Origin: Candidatus Rokuibacteriota bacterium
GTDB lineage: Bacteria; Methylomirabilota; Methylomirabilia; Rokubacteriales; CSP1-6
Assembly: GCA_003220535.1 (NCBI GenBank)
Contig: QHSU01000092.1
Coordinates: 1 to 51,177, forward strand
Direction: 5' to 3'
Length of the DNA: 51,177 nt
The notes under the pieces are model-generated. The model had not been told where the DNA came from. It did not search any database and saw only the letters and a program-made list of their open reading frames with translations. Positions 42,441-50,476 of this stretch are shown piece after piece. Position numbers and translations under genes: made by a program. Each line of letters opens with the position of its first letter. Positions within the stretch are counted from its first letter, which is position 1.

Positions 42441-43820
42441 GTGCGCGTGCCGCGCGTCCTCGTCGTCGCCGGCGCTTCCAGCGGTGTGGGCAAGACCACC
42501 GTGACGCTCGGTCTGCTCGAGGCCTTCCGGCGTCGTGGGCTCACGGTGCAGGCGTTCAAGGTCGGCCCCGACTTCATCGATCCCGGATTCCACACGCTGG
42601 TCACGGAGCGTCCTTCATATAATCTCGACGGGTGGATGTGCGGTCGCGCGCAGACGCGCAACACCGTCGCCCGGCAGAGTGCCGACGCCGATCTCGTCGT
42701 GATCGAGGGCATGATGGGGTGCTTCGACGGTGTCGACGGCACGAGCGAGGACGGCTCGACCGCCCAGATCGCGAAGTGGCTCGATGCCCCCATCGTGCTC
42801 GTGATCGACGCATCGACTCAGTCGCGCAGCGCGGCGGCCGTTGTGCTCGGCTTCGAGCGTTTCGATCCCGAGCTTCGCGTGGGCGCCGTGATCGCCAACC
42901 GAGTTGGCGGCGACGTGCACGCCCGCTGGCTCCGCGACGCGATCGCATCGAGCTGTCGCGCCGTGCCCGTTGGCGCGATCGGACACGACGCGAGCGTCAC
43001 GTTGCCGGAGCGCCACCTGGGTCTGGTCACTGCGGCGGAAGGGCCTCTCACGCCCGAGCTCCGGCGTCGACTCGGGGAGACCATCGAGCGATCGCTCGAC
43101 CTGGATCGGCTGCTCGAGATCGCGGCGCCGCTCGGCGATGTCAGTCGGGGCGCGGGAATCGTGGCCGCCGCTCCACGCGTGCGGATCGGCGTCGCGCGCG
43201 ATGCCGCGTTCCAGTTCTACTACACGGAGAACCTCGACCTGCTCCGCGCGGCCGGTGCCGACTTGGTCTTCTGGAGTCCCCGTGTCGACCGTGCGCTTCC
43301 CGACGTCGACGGCCTCTACTTCGGCGGCGGATACCCTGAGCTGCACGCGCCCGCGCTCACCGCCAACGTCGCGGTCCGCGCGTCGGTACGCGCGTTCGCC
43401 GGCGCCGGCAAGCCGATCTACGCCGAGTGCGGCGGGCTCATGTACCTCGCGGAGACGCTGGAGGACCTCGACGGCGTCGCGCACCCGATGGTCGGCCTGC
43501 TGCCGACGACGGTGCGCATGCGGCCCCGCCGCCTCACCTTGGGATACACGGAGGTCGAATTCACGGCCGACGCGCCGCTCGGTGGCGCCGGCACGATCGT
43601 GCGTGGCCACGAGTTTCACTATTCGTCCATGGACCCGGTGCCGGCGTGGGTGGCGCGGGTGTACCAGATCACGCGCGTCCAGGGCGAGGGGCGGCCAGAG
43701 GGCTATCTCATCAACCAGACGCTGATGAGCTACGTCCATCTGCACTTCGCATCGAGCCCCCTCATCGCGCGGCGCTTCGTGGACGCGTGCGCGGGGGCCG
43801 CGAGAGCACGGACGCTCTAG
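42441..43820 (+). CDS. cbiA: Cobyrinate a,c-diamide synthase
   Basis: 459 residues. N-terminal P-loop ASSGVGKTTVTLGLLEA (about 11-27), FKVGPDFIDPGFHTLVT, LVVIEGMMGCFDGVDG and, in the C-terminal glutamine amidotransferase-like half, LYFGGGYPELHAPALT and the nucleophile Cys330 in YAECGGLMYL; the late HEFHYSSMD is also conserved. The enzyme amidates side chains a and c of cobyrinate (or hydrogenobyrinate) using ATP and glutamine during B12 synthesis. Starts at GTG 42441, 18 bases after the permease. No other cob/cbi gene is in view. Confidence 0.9.
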   Translation: MRVPRVLVVAGASSGVGKTTVTLGLLEAFRRRGLTVQAFKVGPDFIDPGFHTLVTERPSYNLDGWMCGRAQTRNTVARQSADADLVVIEGMMGCFDGVDGTSEDGSTAQIAKWLDAPIVLVIDASTQSRSAAAVVLGFERFDPELRVGAVIANRVGGDVHARWLRDAIASSCRAVPVGAIGHDASVTLPERHLGLVTAAEGPLTPELRRRLGETIERSLDLDRLLEIAAPLGDVSRGAGIVAAAPRVRIGVARDAAFQFYYTENLDLLRAAGADLVFWSPRVDRALPDVDGLYFGGGYPELHAPALTANVAVRASVRAFAGAGKPIYAECGGLMYLAETLEDLDGVAHPMVGLLPTTVRMRPRRLTLGYTEVEFTADAPLGGAGTIVRGHEFHYSSMDPVPAWVARVYQITRVQGEGRPEGYLINQTLMSYVHLHFASSPLIARRFVDACAGAARARTL

Positions 43821-43898
43821 CGGCGCCTCGCGGCGAGCCTTGACTCGGCACCGCGACGGCATGATCGTGCGGTCAACACGGCGACTGCACCGTGGGAC

Positions 43899-44560
43899 AT
43901 GCAAGACATCTGCGCGACCGGCCTTTCCAAGGCCTTCGGCAAGACGCTCGTGTCCGTCTATCTGAAGGTGACGGACCCCAACCCCGGCCAGTACGGCGGG
44001 CACACGGCCCGGCTCGAGGTCGACTATGCTGTCGTGAACGGCCAGCAGATTCCCCTCAAGACGGCTGCGGGCCTGCTGAACTTTGGCGTTCCAACTCCGA
44101 ATCCCCGGCGTCGCATCCCCACTGTGGACACGATCATGCCAGAGGGGCGCACGCAGTGGTGGGACATCATCGAACAAGTTGAAGTCTCGACCGCCGGCCT
44201 GAGCGCCGACCAGCTGAAGAAGCTGGTGCCTCCCCCCGATCGCGCGTCGAGCAGAAAGGCGACTGGGAAATTCTCCACTTCCAGGAGTCAGCCGACGACA
44301 GCTTTGTCGTTTGCTGCCCGGCGGCCGGGCAGCTCAGTTTCCGTGGTGATGGCAATGCGATCGGCCGAGTTGGCGGCGATGATTTTTTCGTGCTGATCGG
44401 CAAGACGATGGAGGTACGTGGCAGGGTCGGCGAGCCCAGGTGTTCACCGAAAGCGGTCGGCATGGAGGTCAACGTGCCGGTGCAGATCCAGATTCTCGAC
44501 GCGCCAAGCCCAGCCGGCGCTGCCGCAGCTGCGGGCAAACGGCCTACGTCGGCCAAATGA
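43899..44560 (+). pseudogene. Unknown conserved-looking protein, frameshifted at a C-run
   Basis: ATG 43899 reads MQDICATGLSKAFGKTLVSV, KVTDPNPGQYGGHTARLEVD and so on to VPPP, where a run of six C (44232-44237) lies. The frame should then shift: the next frame reads RVEQKGDWEILHFQESADDS FVVCCPAAGQLSFRGDGNAI through QIQILDAPSPAGAAAAAGKR and stops at 44558-44560. One missing C restores a ~220-residue protein. It is rich in beta-like segments, with no signal peptide. I do not recognise the family. No ribosome site precedes 43899, so the start could be further upstream. Confidence 0.5.
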
Positions 44561-44585
44561 GGAGCAAGGGGCCGGGCCGATGCCC

Positions 44586-45248
44586 TTACCGCGCGGCGAG
44601 CGCGCGGTTCTCCAGTCGACTCAAGAGCCGCACCACGGGCCACAGCATCAGGAAGTAGATTGTCGCCGCGACCACGATGGGCGTCGGGTTGTAGGTGAGG
44701 CTCTGCGCCTGACGCGCCTGATAGAGGAGCTCGGGCACCGCGACCACGCTGCCGAGCGAGGTGAGCTTCACCACCTCGAGCGTGTTGGAGAGCAGGTCGG
44801 GTAGCACATTACGGACCGCTTGCGGAAGCACGACGTAGACCATGGCCTGAAGGCGGGAGAGGCCGGTGGAGCGCGCGGCCTCGACCTGGCCGGCTGGCAC
44901 CGAATCGATTCCTGCCCTCAAAATTTCGCCGTAGTAGGCGCCGGTGTTGAGGAAGAAGGCGATGGCCACACAGACGAAGCCGCCCAGCTCCAGCCCGGCG
45001 AACGGCAGTCCGGCGAATAACAGGATCAGCAGCACCAGGGGCGGAAAGGCGCGGAAGAAATCGACCCAGGCCATCAGCGGCCAGCGAACTATTGGATGCT
45101 TCACGCTCGCCAGCAGCGCCAGGATCAGCCCCCCGAGCAGGCCGAGCGGCACGACGAGCAGCGACAGCAGCACGGTATTCAACAGCCCGGCGCGCACGAT
45201 CGGCCACGACGCGGCGATGATCTCCGGGTTGAAGAAGGTCTGGATCAT
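44586..45248 (-). CDS. Polar amino-acid ABC transporter permease (2 of 2)
   Basis: 220 residues with the HisM/GlnP fold: NTVLLSLLVVPLGLLGGLIL, WVDFFRAFPPLVLLILLFAG and the EAA loop GQVEAARSTGLSRLQAMVYV VLPQAVRNVLP. ATG 45248 overlaps the upstream permease stop (ATGA, 45245-45248) and has GGAAG in front; an in-frame GTG at 45257 is less likely. Last gene of the importer operon. Confidence 0.85.
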   Translation of the reverse strand: MIQTFFNPEIIAASWPIVRAGLLNTVLLSLLVVPLGLLGGLILALLASVKHPIVRWPLMAWVDFFRAFPPLVLLILLFAGLPFAGLELGGFVCVAIAFFLNTGAYYGEILRAGIDSVPAGQVEAARSTGLSRLQAMVYVVLPQAVRNVLPDLLSNTLEVVKLTSLGSVVAVPELLYQARQAQSLTYNPTPIVVAATIYFLMLWPVVRLLSRLENRALAAR

Positions 45249-45925
45249 CGCTTCCACGCGAACCTGGTCTCGACCCAGCGGGCCGCCACCACGACGGGGA
45301 AGAACAGCACGATGTAGGCCGCGGCGCCCAGCATCAGCGGCGAGGGGTTATAGGAGTTGGACATCGCCGAGCTCGCCTGGCCGAGGATCTCGGTGACGGC
45401 GACGACGGTACCGAGCGCGGTGCCCTTGGTGATGGCGATGGTGCGGTTGGTGAGCGGCGGGATGGTGAGCCGGAAGGCCTGCGGCAGCACGACGTGCATC
45501 AGGGTCTGGCCGAACGACAGGCCGGTCGAGCGCGCGGCCTCCCACTGGCCCTTCGCCACCGAGGTGATGCCGGCCCAGAAGATCTCCTCGGAGAAAGCCA
45601 TCAGCACCAGGGCGAGCGACAGCCAGGTCGAGACGAAGCCGGAAGGCGAGAGATCGATGCTCGGCAGGCCGAAGTAGATCAGCACGATGACGACCAACGG
45701 CGGCAGCGAGCGGAACAGGTCGACGATGCCGATGATCAGCCAGTTCAGCGGCCGGATGGCGAGACTTCTGAGCAGCGCGAGAGCCAGCCCGGCGGCGATA
45801 CCCGTGACGACGATGAGGAGGGCCAGCTCGATCGTGATGACCACGCCGGACAGGATGTCCGGCAGATACTTGAGCATGACCTTCGTGTTGAGAAACGTAT
45901 CGGTGAAGCGGTCCCAGTTCGACAT
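45245..45925 (-). CDS. Polar amino-acid ABC transporter permease (1 of 2)
   Basis: 226 residues from ATG 45925. HisQ/GlnP-type: YLPDILSGVVITIELALLIV, VDLFRSLPPLVVIVLIYFGL and the EAA loop GQWEAARSTGLSFGQTLMHV VLPQAFRLTIPP (about 130-160). Forms the channel with the next gene. Lies 28 bases after the ATPase gene; a stretch of the minus frame upstream is not conserved, so 45925 is the natural start. Confidence 0.85.
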   Translation of the reverse strand: MSNWDRFTDTFLNTKVMLKYLPDILSGVVITIELALLIVVTGIAAGLALALLRSLAIRPLNWLIIGIVDLFRSLPPLVVIVLIYFGLPSIDLSPSGFVSTWLSLALVLMAFSEEIFWAGITSVAKGQWEAARSTGLSFGQTLMHVVLPQAFRLTIPPLTNRTIAITKGTALGTVVAVTEILGQASSAMSNSYNPSPLMLGAAAYIVLFFPVVVAARWVETRFAWKR

Positions 45926-45953
45926 TGGATGGGTTTCTTGGGGTAGCCGCCTC

Positions 45954-46694
45954 TCAGTGCCGCTGGATCTGGCCGATGAAGGTGCGCGTGCGCTCGTGGG
46001 CGGGGTGCTCGAAGATCGCGGCGGGTGGCCCTTCCTCCACGATGGCGCCCTCGTCCATGAACACCACCCGGTCGGCGGCGTTGCGGGCAAAACCCATCTC
46101 GTGGCTCACCACGATCATGGTCATGCCGCTCTCGCGCAAGGAGCGCATGACCTCGAGCACCGAGCCCACCAGCTCCGGATCGAGGGCGCTGGTCGGCTCG
46201 TCGAACAGCATGACCCGGGGCTCGAGCGCGATCGAGCGCGCGATGGCCACCCGCTGCTGCTGGCCGCCCGAGAGCTGGCCCGGCGTGTGGCCGGCACGAT
46301 CGGCGAGGCCGACTCGCTCCAGTGCGGCTCGCCCCAGCTCCTCGGCGCCCGCGCGCGACTTGCCCGCGACCTTGCGCAGCGCGAGCGTCACGTTGCCGAG
46401 CGCCGTCATGTGCGGATAGAGGTTGAAGGATTGGAATACCATGCCGATGCGTTGCCGGGCGTGGTTGATGTCGGTCCGCGGGTCGAGCATGTCGATGCCG
46501 TCCACCACGATGCTGCCGGAGGACGGCTCCTCCAACCGGTTGAGGCAGCGCAGCAGGGTCGACTTGCCCGAGCCCGACGGCCCGATCACGAACACCAGCT
46601 CACGTTCGGTCACCCTGAGATCGACGCCCTTCAGAACATGAAGGGCGCCGAAATGCTTGTGGATGCCGCGCGCGTCGACGATCGGGCGGCTCAT
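45954..46694 (-). CDS. Polar amino-acid ABC transporter ATP-binding protein
   Basis: 246 residues. Walker A GPSGSGKST (38-46), VFQSFNLYPHMT (typical of the GlnQ/HisP class), signature LSGGQQQRVAIARSI, Walker B VMLFDEPTSALD and switch His in IVVSHEMGFA. An active ATPase energising uptake of a polar amino acid. It follows the substrate-binding protein by 9 bases. Confidence 0.9.
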   Translation of the reverse strand: MSRPIVDARGIHKHFGALHVLKGVDLRVTERELVFVIGPSGSGKSTLLRCLNRLEEPSSGSIVVDGIDMLDPRTDINHARQRIGMVFQSFNLYPHMTALGNVTLALRKVAGKSRAGAEELGRAALERVGLADRAGHTPGQLSGGQQQRVAIARSIALEPRVMLFDEPTSALDPELVGSVLEVMRSLRESGMTMIVVSHEMGFARNAADRVVFMDEGAIVEEGPPAAIFEHPAHERTRTFIGQIQRH

Positions 46695-46703
46695 TCGCTC
46701 AGG

Positions 46704-47555
46704 TCAGTTGCACCTGAGCTCGTGCGGCGTCGGGTCGTAGCCCGGCATGCCCGGCGGGCCATAGCCCGGCGTGATCACCACCTCGAGGGCGTCAGCCGCC
46801 GGCTTGCGGCCGAACCACTTCTCGGAAAGCTTGGCGATCGTGCCGTCCTTCTTCATGCAGTCGAGCGCATCCTGCAGCTCGGCGCGGAGCTTCGGATTGT
46901 TCTTGGGCACCGGCGCCGCCCAGTGGGCGCGCGTGTCCTTGAGCTCGAGATCGGCCACGAACTGCGGGTTCTTCGACGCGGCGTACACGATGGTGGTATT
47001 GCCACCGAGCGTCGCGTAGGCGCGGCCCGAGAGAACGGCCTGGGTGGCGTCGGGCTGGGTGTCGTAGACCTGCACCGTGAAGCCGTGCTCGGCGCCCTTG
47101 GCCTTGGACAAGGTCTCGTAGGGCGTGCCCTTGTTGACGGAGACCGACTTGCCCTTGAGGTCGGCCCAGTCCTTGATGGGCTCCGAGCCCTTCCTGATGC
47201 CGAACTGGTACGCGGTCCACAGATAGCCCGCGGTGAACAGCATGTTCTCGGCCCGCTCCTTCGTCACCGTCGTCGGCGCGGCGATGAAGTCGTAGCGGCC
47301 GGACTGCATGCCCGGGATCAGGGTCGAGAAGCTCACCGCGTCGATCGTGATCTCGCGCTTCATGCGGCGCGCCACCTCGGTGAAGAGGTCGATCTGGAAG
47401 CCCTCGACGCCGCCGCCCAGCTTGGGCATGGCGTGTGGGGCGAAGGTGCCGTCGACGCCGGTCCTGAGCGGTGGAAGTTTGTCCTGGGCGAGCGCGGAGC
47501 CCGCGCAGACAAGAGCTGTTACCACAATGGCGGCAACGCGACGTTGCATCATCAT
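46704..47555 (-). CDS. Amino-acid-type ABC substrate-binding protein (SBP_bac_3)
   Basis: About 283 residues. A Sec signal peptide runs to AGSALA-QD. Then LRTGVDGTFAPHAMPKLGGG VEGFQIDLFTEVARRM, VSFSTLIPGMQSGRYDFIAA, LKGKSVSVNKGTPYE and ALDCMKKDGTIAKLSEKWFG: the typical family-3 solute-binding layout. A longer than usual tail ends GPPGMPGYDPTPHELRCN. Three ATGs occur in a row (47547-47555) behind GGGAGG; 47552 or 47555 is the likely start. First gene of a complete four-gene importer. Ligand unknown. Confidence 0.85.
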   Translation of the reverse strand: MMMQRRVAAIVVTALVCAGSALAQDKLPPLRTGVDGTFAPHAMPKLGGGVEGFQIDLFTEVARRMKREITIDAVSFSTLIPGMQSGRYDFIAAPTTVTKERAENMLFTAGYLWTAYQFGIRKGSEPIKDWADLKGKSVSVNKGTPYETLSKAKGAEHGFTVQVYDTQPDATQAVLSGRAYATLGGNTTIVYAASKNPQFVADLELKDTRAHWAAPVPKNNPKLRAELQDALDCMKKDGTIAKLSEKWFGRKPAADALEVVITPGYGPPGMPGYDPTPHELRCN

Positions 47556-47718
47556 GAGCCTCCCGAAGAACTCGTGGTCTTCTGGGGTGCGTGGCCCTCG
47601 TGGATGTGACAGGCGTCGATGAGGGCCTGCTCGAATCGATGGGTCAGCGACCACCACCCGGTGGAGGGGACGCGGCGGCACCTGTGACAGTGCGAAGAAA
47701 GCGCAGCATCTCGCGCCG

Positions 47719-47747
47719 ATCCTGTCAGAGCGAGTGGGACAAGTCAA
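47719..47747 (-). promoter_or_regulatory. Possible promoter of the amino-acid importer operon
   Basis: On the minus strand TTGACT (47747-47742) and CAGGAT (47724-47719) are 17 bases apart, about 165 bases before the substrate-binding protein start. The -35 matches 5 of 6, the -10 only 3 of 6. Confidence 0.3.
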
Positions 47748-47836
47748 ACCGGAGCCTTGAGACGGCGAGCGGCTCTTTGGGCTCCCGCTTGATCAGCGCG
47801 GGCGGCGCGTCGAAGCCCTTCCTAACTTCAATCTCA

Positions 47837-48025
47837 CTAACGGCTATCCTTGTCGTGATTGATCCACGTGACGGTCGTGCCCACCGGAACCGCCAGCATC
47901 GGCGGCGTGAACTTGAACTCCTTGATGCCGACGGCGGCCGAGCTCGCCGCGCCGACGTGCGTGGCCGTCAGCGCGGCCACGACCACTCCTGCCACGATCA
48001 CCGTTCGCCATGTGGAATCCTTCAT
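47837..48025 (-). pseudogene. Cupredoxin, truncated N-terminal fragment
   Basis: ATG 48025 follows AAAGGAGC, an excellent ribosome site. It has a signal peptide (VIVAGVVVAALTATHVGA-AS), then VGIKEFKFTPPMLAVPVGTT VTWINHDKDS, the start of a plastocyanin/amicyanin-type cupredoxin. A TAG at 47837-47839 ends it at 62 residues, just where the first copper-ligand His (normally NHDxxxHT) should come. The Cys-His-Met part is not found downstream. Full-length members have about 110 residues. It is divergent from the sigma factor under a shared ECF-type promoter. Confidence 0.7.
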
Positions 48026-48052
48026 CGCAAGCTCCTTTCTCTCGCCCCTGCC

Positions 48053-48105
48053 AACGCCGGCCCGCGCAATGCGTTCCATGGGAACGAATCGACGAATCGG
48101 GCGTT
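48053..48105. promoter_or_regulatory. Symmetric divergent ECF-type promoter pair
   Basis: A palindrome GTTCC-ATG-GGAAC (48073-48085) supplies a GGAAC -35 to each strand. On the plus strand GGAAC (48081-48085), 16 bases, CGTT (48102-48105) points to the sigma factor. On the minus strand GGAAC (48077-48073), 16 bases, CGTT (48056-48053) points to the cupredoxin. Both match the GGAAC-N16/17-GTT pattern of ECF sigma factors. Predicted transcripts would begin ~20 bases before the cupredoxin ATG and ~40 bases before the sigma GTG. Confidence 0.65.
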
Positions 48106-48151
48106 GCGGAGGGGTGAGGGGCAGCGTCGCGCCCGGTGCTATGGTTGGGGC

Positions 48152-48694
48152 GTGGCGAAGGGGAGCCGACCAGCGTTGAGCCCGGTGGCGAACGAGGCGT
48201 TGGCCTACGTCGACGCCCTCCACAACCTGGCGCGGTACCTCACGGGCAACGCGACCGACGCCGAGGACCTCGTGCAGGAGACGTATGCTCGCGCGCTCCG
48301 GGCCGAGCATCAGTTCACGCCGGGCACCAATCTCAAGGCGTGGCTGTTTCGAATCTTGAGGAACACGTTCCTCAGCCTGTACCGGCGCCAGCGCCACAAC
48401 CCGACGGTGGGCGGCCTCGACACCGTCGATGCGGATGCGCAAGGCGCGGCGACCGAGTCGTGGCTGCTCGGCGATATCGAGCTCGATCGGCTGCGCAAGG
48501 TGGTGGCGGAGGAGATCGAGGCGGCGCTGATGACGCTGTCGGAGGAAGCGCGCACTGTGATCCTGCTGGATCTGGAAGGCCTGACCGAAGTCGAAGTCGC
48601 CGACGTCGTAGGCTGTGCGGTGGGTACGGTGAAATCGCGGCTGGCCCGCGCCCGGGCGGCGCTCCGGGAGAAGCTGAAGGACTACGCGCGATGA
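48152..48694 (+). CDS. ECF sigma factor
   Basis: 180 residues from GTG 48152. Region 2 is YVDALHNLARYLTGNATDAE DLVQETYARALRAEHQFTPG, with NLKAWLFRILRNTFLSLYRR (core-binding and -10 helices); region 4 is EEIEAALMTLSEEARTVILL DLEGLTEVEVADVVGCAVGT VKSRLARARAALREKL (helix-turn-helix). The product should direct RNA polymerase to GGAAC/CGTT promoters such as the pair at 48053-48105, which would make it autoregulated. Its stop overlaps the anti-sigma start (ATGA, 48691-48694). Confidence 0.85.
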   Translation: MAKGSRPALSPVANEALAYVDALHNLARYLTGNATDAEDLVQETYARALRAEHQFTPGTNLKAWLFRILRNTFLSLYRRQRHNPTVGGLDTVDADAQGAATESWLLGDIELDRLRKVVAEEIEAALMTLSEEARTVILLDLEGLTEVEVADVVGCAVGTVKSRLARARAALREKLKDYAR

Positions 48695-49488
48695 CCTGCG
48701 ACGACGTGCGGCCACGGCTGCTCGACTATCAGCGGGGGCGCCTGCCGTTGCCAGCTCAGGCCGAGGTGCGGACTCACCTCGACGCGTGCGCCGACTGCGG
48801 CCGCGCGGAGGCCGTCGAGCAGGAGCTGACGTCGGTGCTCGAGCACCGCCTGCCCCAGTATCCCGCGTCGCTCGCCCTCAAACGCCGCCTGGCTGCCGAG
48901 TGGCCCGCGCGCGGCGTCGAGCGCTCGTGGTGGAGCCGGTGGCGGCCGGCGCTGGTGCCGGCCCTCGCCGCGGCGTCGGTCGTGCTGGTGGTCACGCCCA
49001 TCCTGTATTACGAGCGCGCGACTTCCCGGGCGGCGAGCGAGCGGACCAGCCTGGTGGCCGAAGCCGTGAACGATCACCTGCGCGTGCTCAGCAGCCAGCA
49101 TCCCCTCGACATCGAGAGCGGCGGCTTCCACCAGGTGAAGCCGTGGTTCGAAGGACGGCTGGATTTCGCGCCGGTGGTGGCGTTCGAAGGCGACGCCGAA
49201 TTTCCGCTCAGGGGCGGCGCCGTTGGCTACTTCCGGGATCGTAAGGCGGCGGTGTTCGTCTATGCACGCCGGCTCCACCCGATCTCGCTCCTCGTCTTTC
49301 GCGCCGAGGGCCTCGCGTGGCCGACGCGGGAGCTGACGCGGATCGGCTCCGTGGAGGCTTATACAACGGCCGAGCGCGGCTTCAACGTGATCATGTGGCG
49401 GACACGCGAGCTCGGCTACGCACTCGTGTCCGACGTGGATGTGCGCGACCTGCGACAGCTCGCCGCCAGAATGGCGGGCGGTCAGTAG
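48691..49488 (+). CDS. Zinc-finger (ZAS) membrane anti-sigma factor
   Basis: 265 residues. The N-terminal zinc-binding anti-sigma motif is Cys3 plus His29-x3-Cys33-x2-Cys36 (HLDACADC). A TM helix lies at about 88-106 (LVPALAAASVVLVVTPILYY), and the remainder (~160 residues, PLRGGAVGYFRDRKAAVFVY) should be periplasmic and sense the signal. It would hold the sigma factor at the membrane until the zinc site or outer domain responds to metal or oxidant. Start overlaps the sigma stop. Confidence 0.85.
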   Translation: MTCDDVRPRLLDYQRGRLPLPAQAEVRTHLDACADCGRAEAVEQELTSVLEHRLPQYPASLALKRRLAAEWPARGVERSWWSRWRPALVPALAAASVVLVVTPILYYERATSRAASERTSLVAEAVNDHLRVLSSQHPLDIESGGFHQVKPWFEGRLDFAPVVAFEGDAEFPLRGGAVGYFRDRKAAVFVYARRLHPISLLVFRAEGLAWPTRELTRIGSVEAYTTAERGFNVIMWRTRELGYALVSDVDVRDLRQLAARMAGGQ

Positions 49489-49523
49489 CGCAGGGAGATC
49501 CTTTCGCCCCATCACCTCGGTTG

Positions 49524-50354
49524 ATGCCGGTCATGGTTGAGGCAGCCGTCAAGACGGTCCTCTCGCTCGTCCTCGCCGGTCTGGCCGCCGCCTACGCGTG
49601 CGGCTGGCGCCGGCTCCGCACGGCCGGGCACGCGCCGCCGCTCTGGCGCCTGGCTCTTTACGCGCTCGGACTCACCACGGTTGCGTCCGCGCTTCTCTCG
49701 CCCCTCGATGACCTGGCCGCGGCGCGGTTCTCGGCCCACATGGGCCAGCATCTGCTGCTGACGATGATGGCGGCGCCGCTCCTGCTGCTCGGCAACCCGC
49801 TGCCGCTCGTCCTCTGGGGTTTGCCGCCCAGTGTCCGGTGGCCGCTGGCGGCTCCGCTCCGGCGGCGCGCGCGGCTCCGCGCGGTCCTATCGGCGCTCAC
49901 ATTCTTGCCGGTTGCAGGTCTCCTCCACGTGACCACCGTGTGGATCTGGCATCTGCCATTTCTGTATGACGCAGCGGTCGAGCACGAGCTCGTGCACGCT
50001 GTCGAGCATGCGACGTTCTTCGCGACGGCGCTCCTCTTCTGGTGGCCGATCATCCAGCCCGCGCCCCGGCTCCGGCCGGGGCCCCACCCCGGCTTCCAGA
50101 TCCTGTATCTCCTCGTTGCGACCGCGCAGAGCACGGCGCTCGGCATGCTGCTGGCCGTGCCGGAGCGCGCGTTCTACCCGCATTACGTCAGCGTGGCAGC
50201 GGCGCTCGGGATCAACGCGATCGACGACCAGATGCTCGGCGGTGGGCTCATGTGGAGCGGCGCGCACATGTACCTGCTCCCGATCCTGCTGATCCTCTAC
50301 GGTCTCTCGCGCGACGCTGGGCGAAGGGCTCCCGGCGTCACGCCAGGTTCCTGA
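49524..50354 (+). CDS. ctaG: Cytochrome c oxidase assembly protein, CtaG (caa3) family
   Basis: 276 residues, about seven TM segments. Family hallmarks: FSAHMGQHLLLTMMAAPLLL LGNPL (His-rich TM pair), VTTVWIWHLPFLYDAAVEHE LVHAVEHATFFATALLFWWP and GGGLMWSGAHMYLLPILLIL YG. These His-rich membrane helices are thought to help copper loading of cytochrome oxidase. It lies 35 bases after the anti-sigma gene, probably in the same operon. ATG 49524 fits; ATG 49533 is an alternative. Confidence 0.8.
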   Translation: MPVMVEAAVKTVLSLVLAGLAAAYACGWRRLRTAGHAPPLWRLALYALGLTTVASALLSPLDDLAAARFSAHMGQHLLLTMMAAPLLLLGNPLPLVLWGLPPSVRWPLAAPLRRRARLRAVLSALTFLPVAGLLHVTTVWIWHLPFLYDAAVEHELVHAVEHATFFATALLFWWPIIQPAPRLRPGPHPGFQILYLLVATAQSTALGMLLAVPERAFYPHYVSVAAALGINAIDDQMLGGGLMWSGAHMYLLPILLILYGLSRDAGRRAPGVTPGS

Positions 50355-50395
50355 CCGCTTTCAGGGCCTTCAACACTTCCCTGCGGATCGCGCGC

Positions 50396-50454
50396 TTGAC
50401 ACGGCCAGGCCGCCTGCTTTACCGTTTGCGAAATCGCATTGCTATATCCGCAAA
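50396..50454 (+). promoter_or_regulatory. Promoter/operator region of the IclR-family gene
   Basis: TTGACA (50396-50401) is a perfect -35, with a weak -10 (TACCGT, 50420-50425) 18 bases on. Overlapping it are TTTGCG (50425-50430) and CGCAAA (50449-50454) as an 18-base-spaced inverted repeat, and a perfect GCGA-AA-TCGC palindrome (50428-50437). These are plausible autoregulatory sites for the gene at 50477. Confidence 0.4.
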
Positions 50455-50476
50455 ACAGCGGAGGGGGCGCCCAGCG

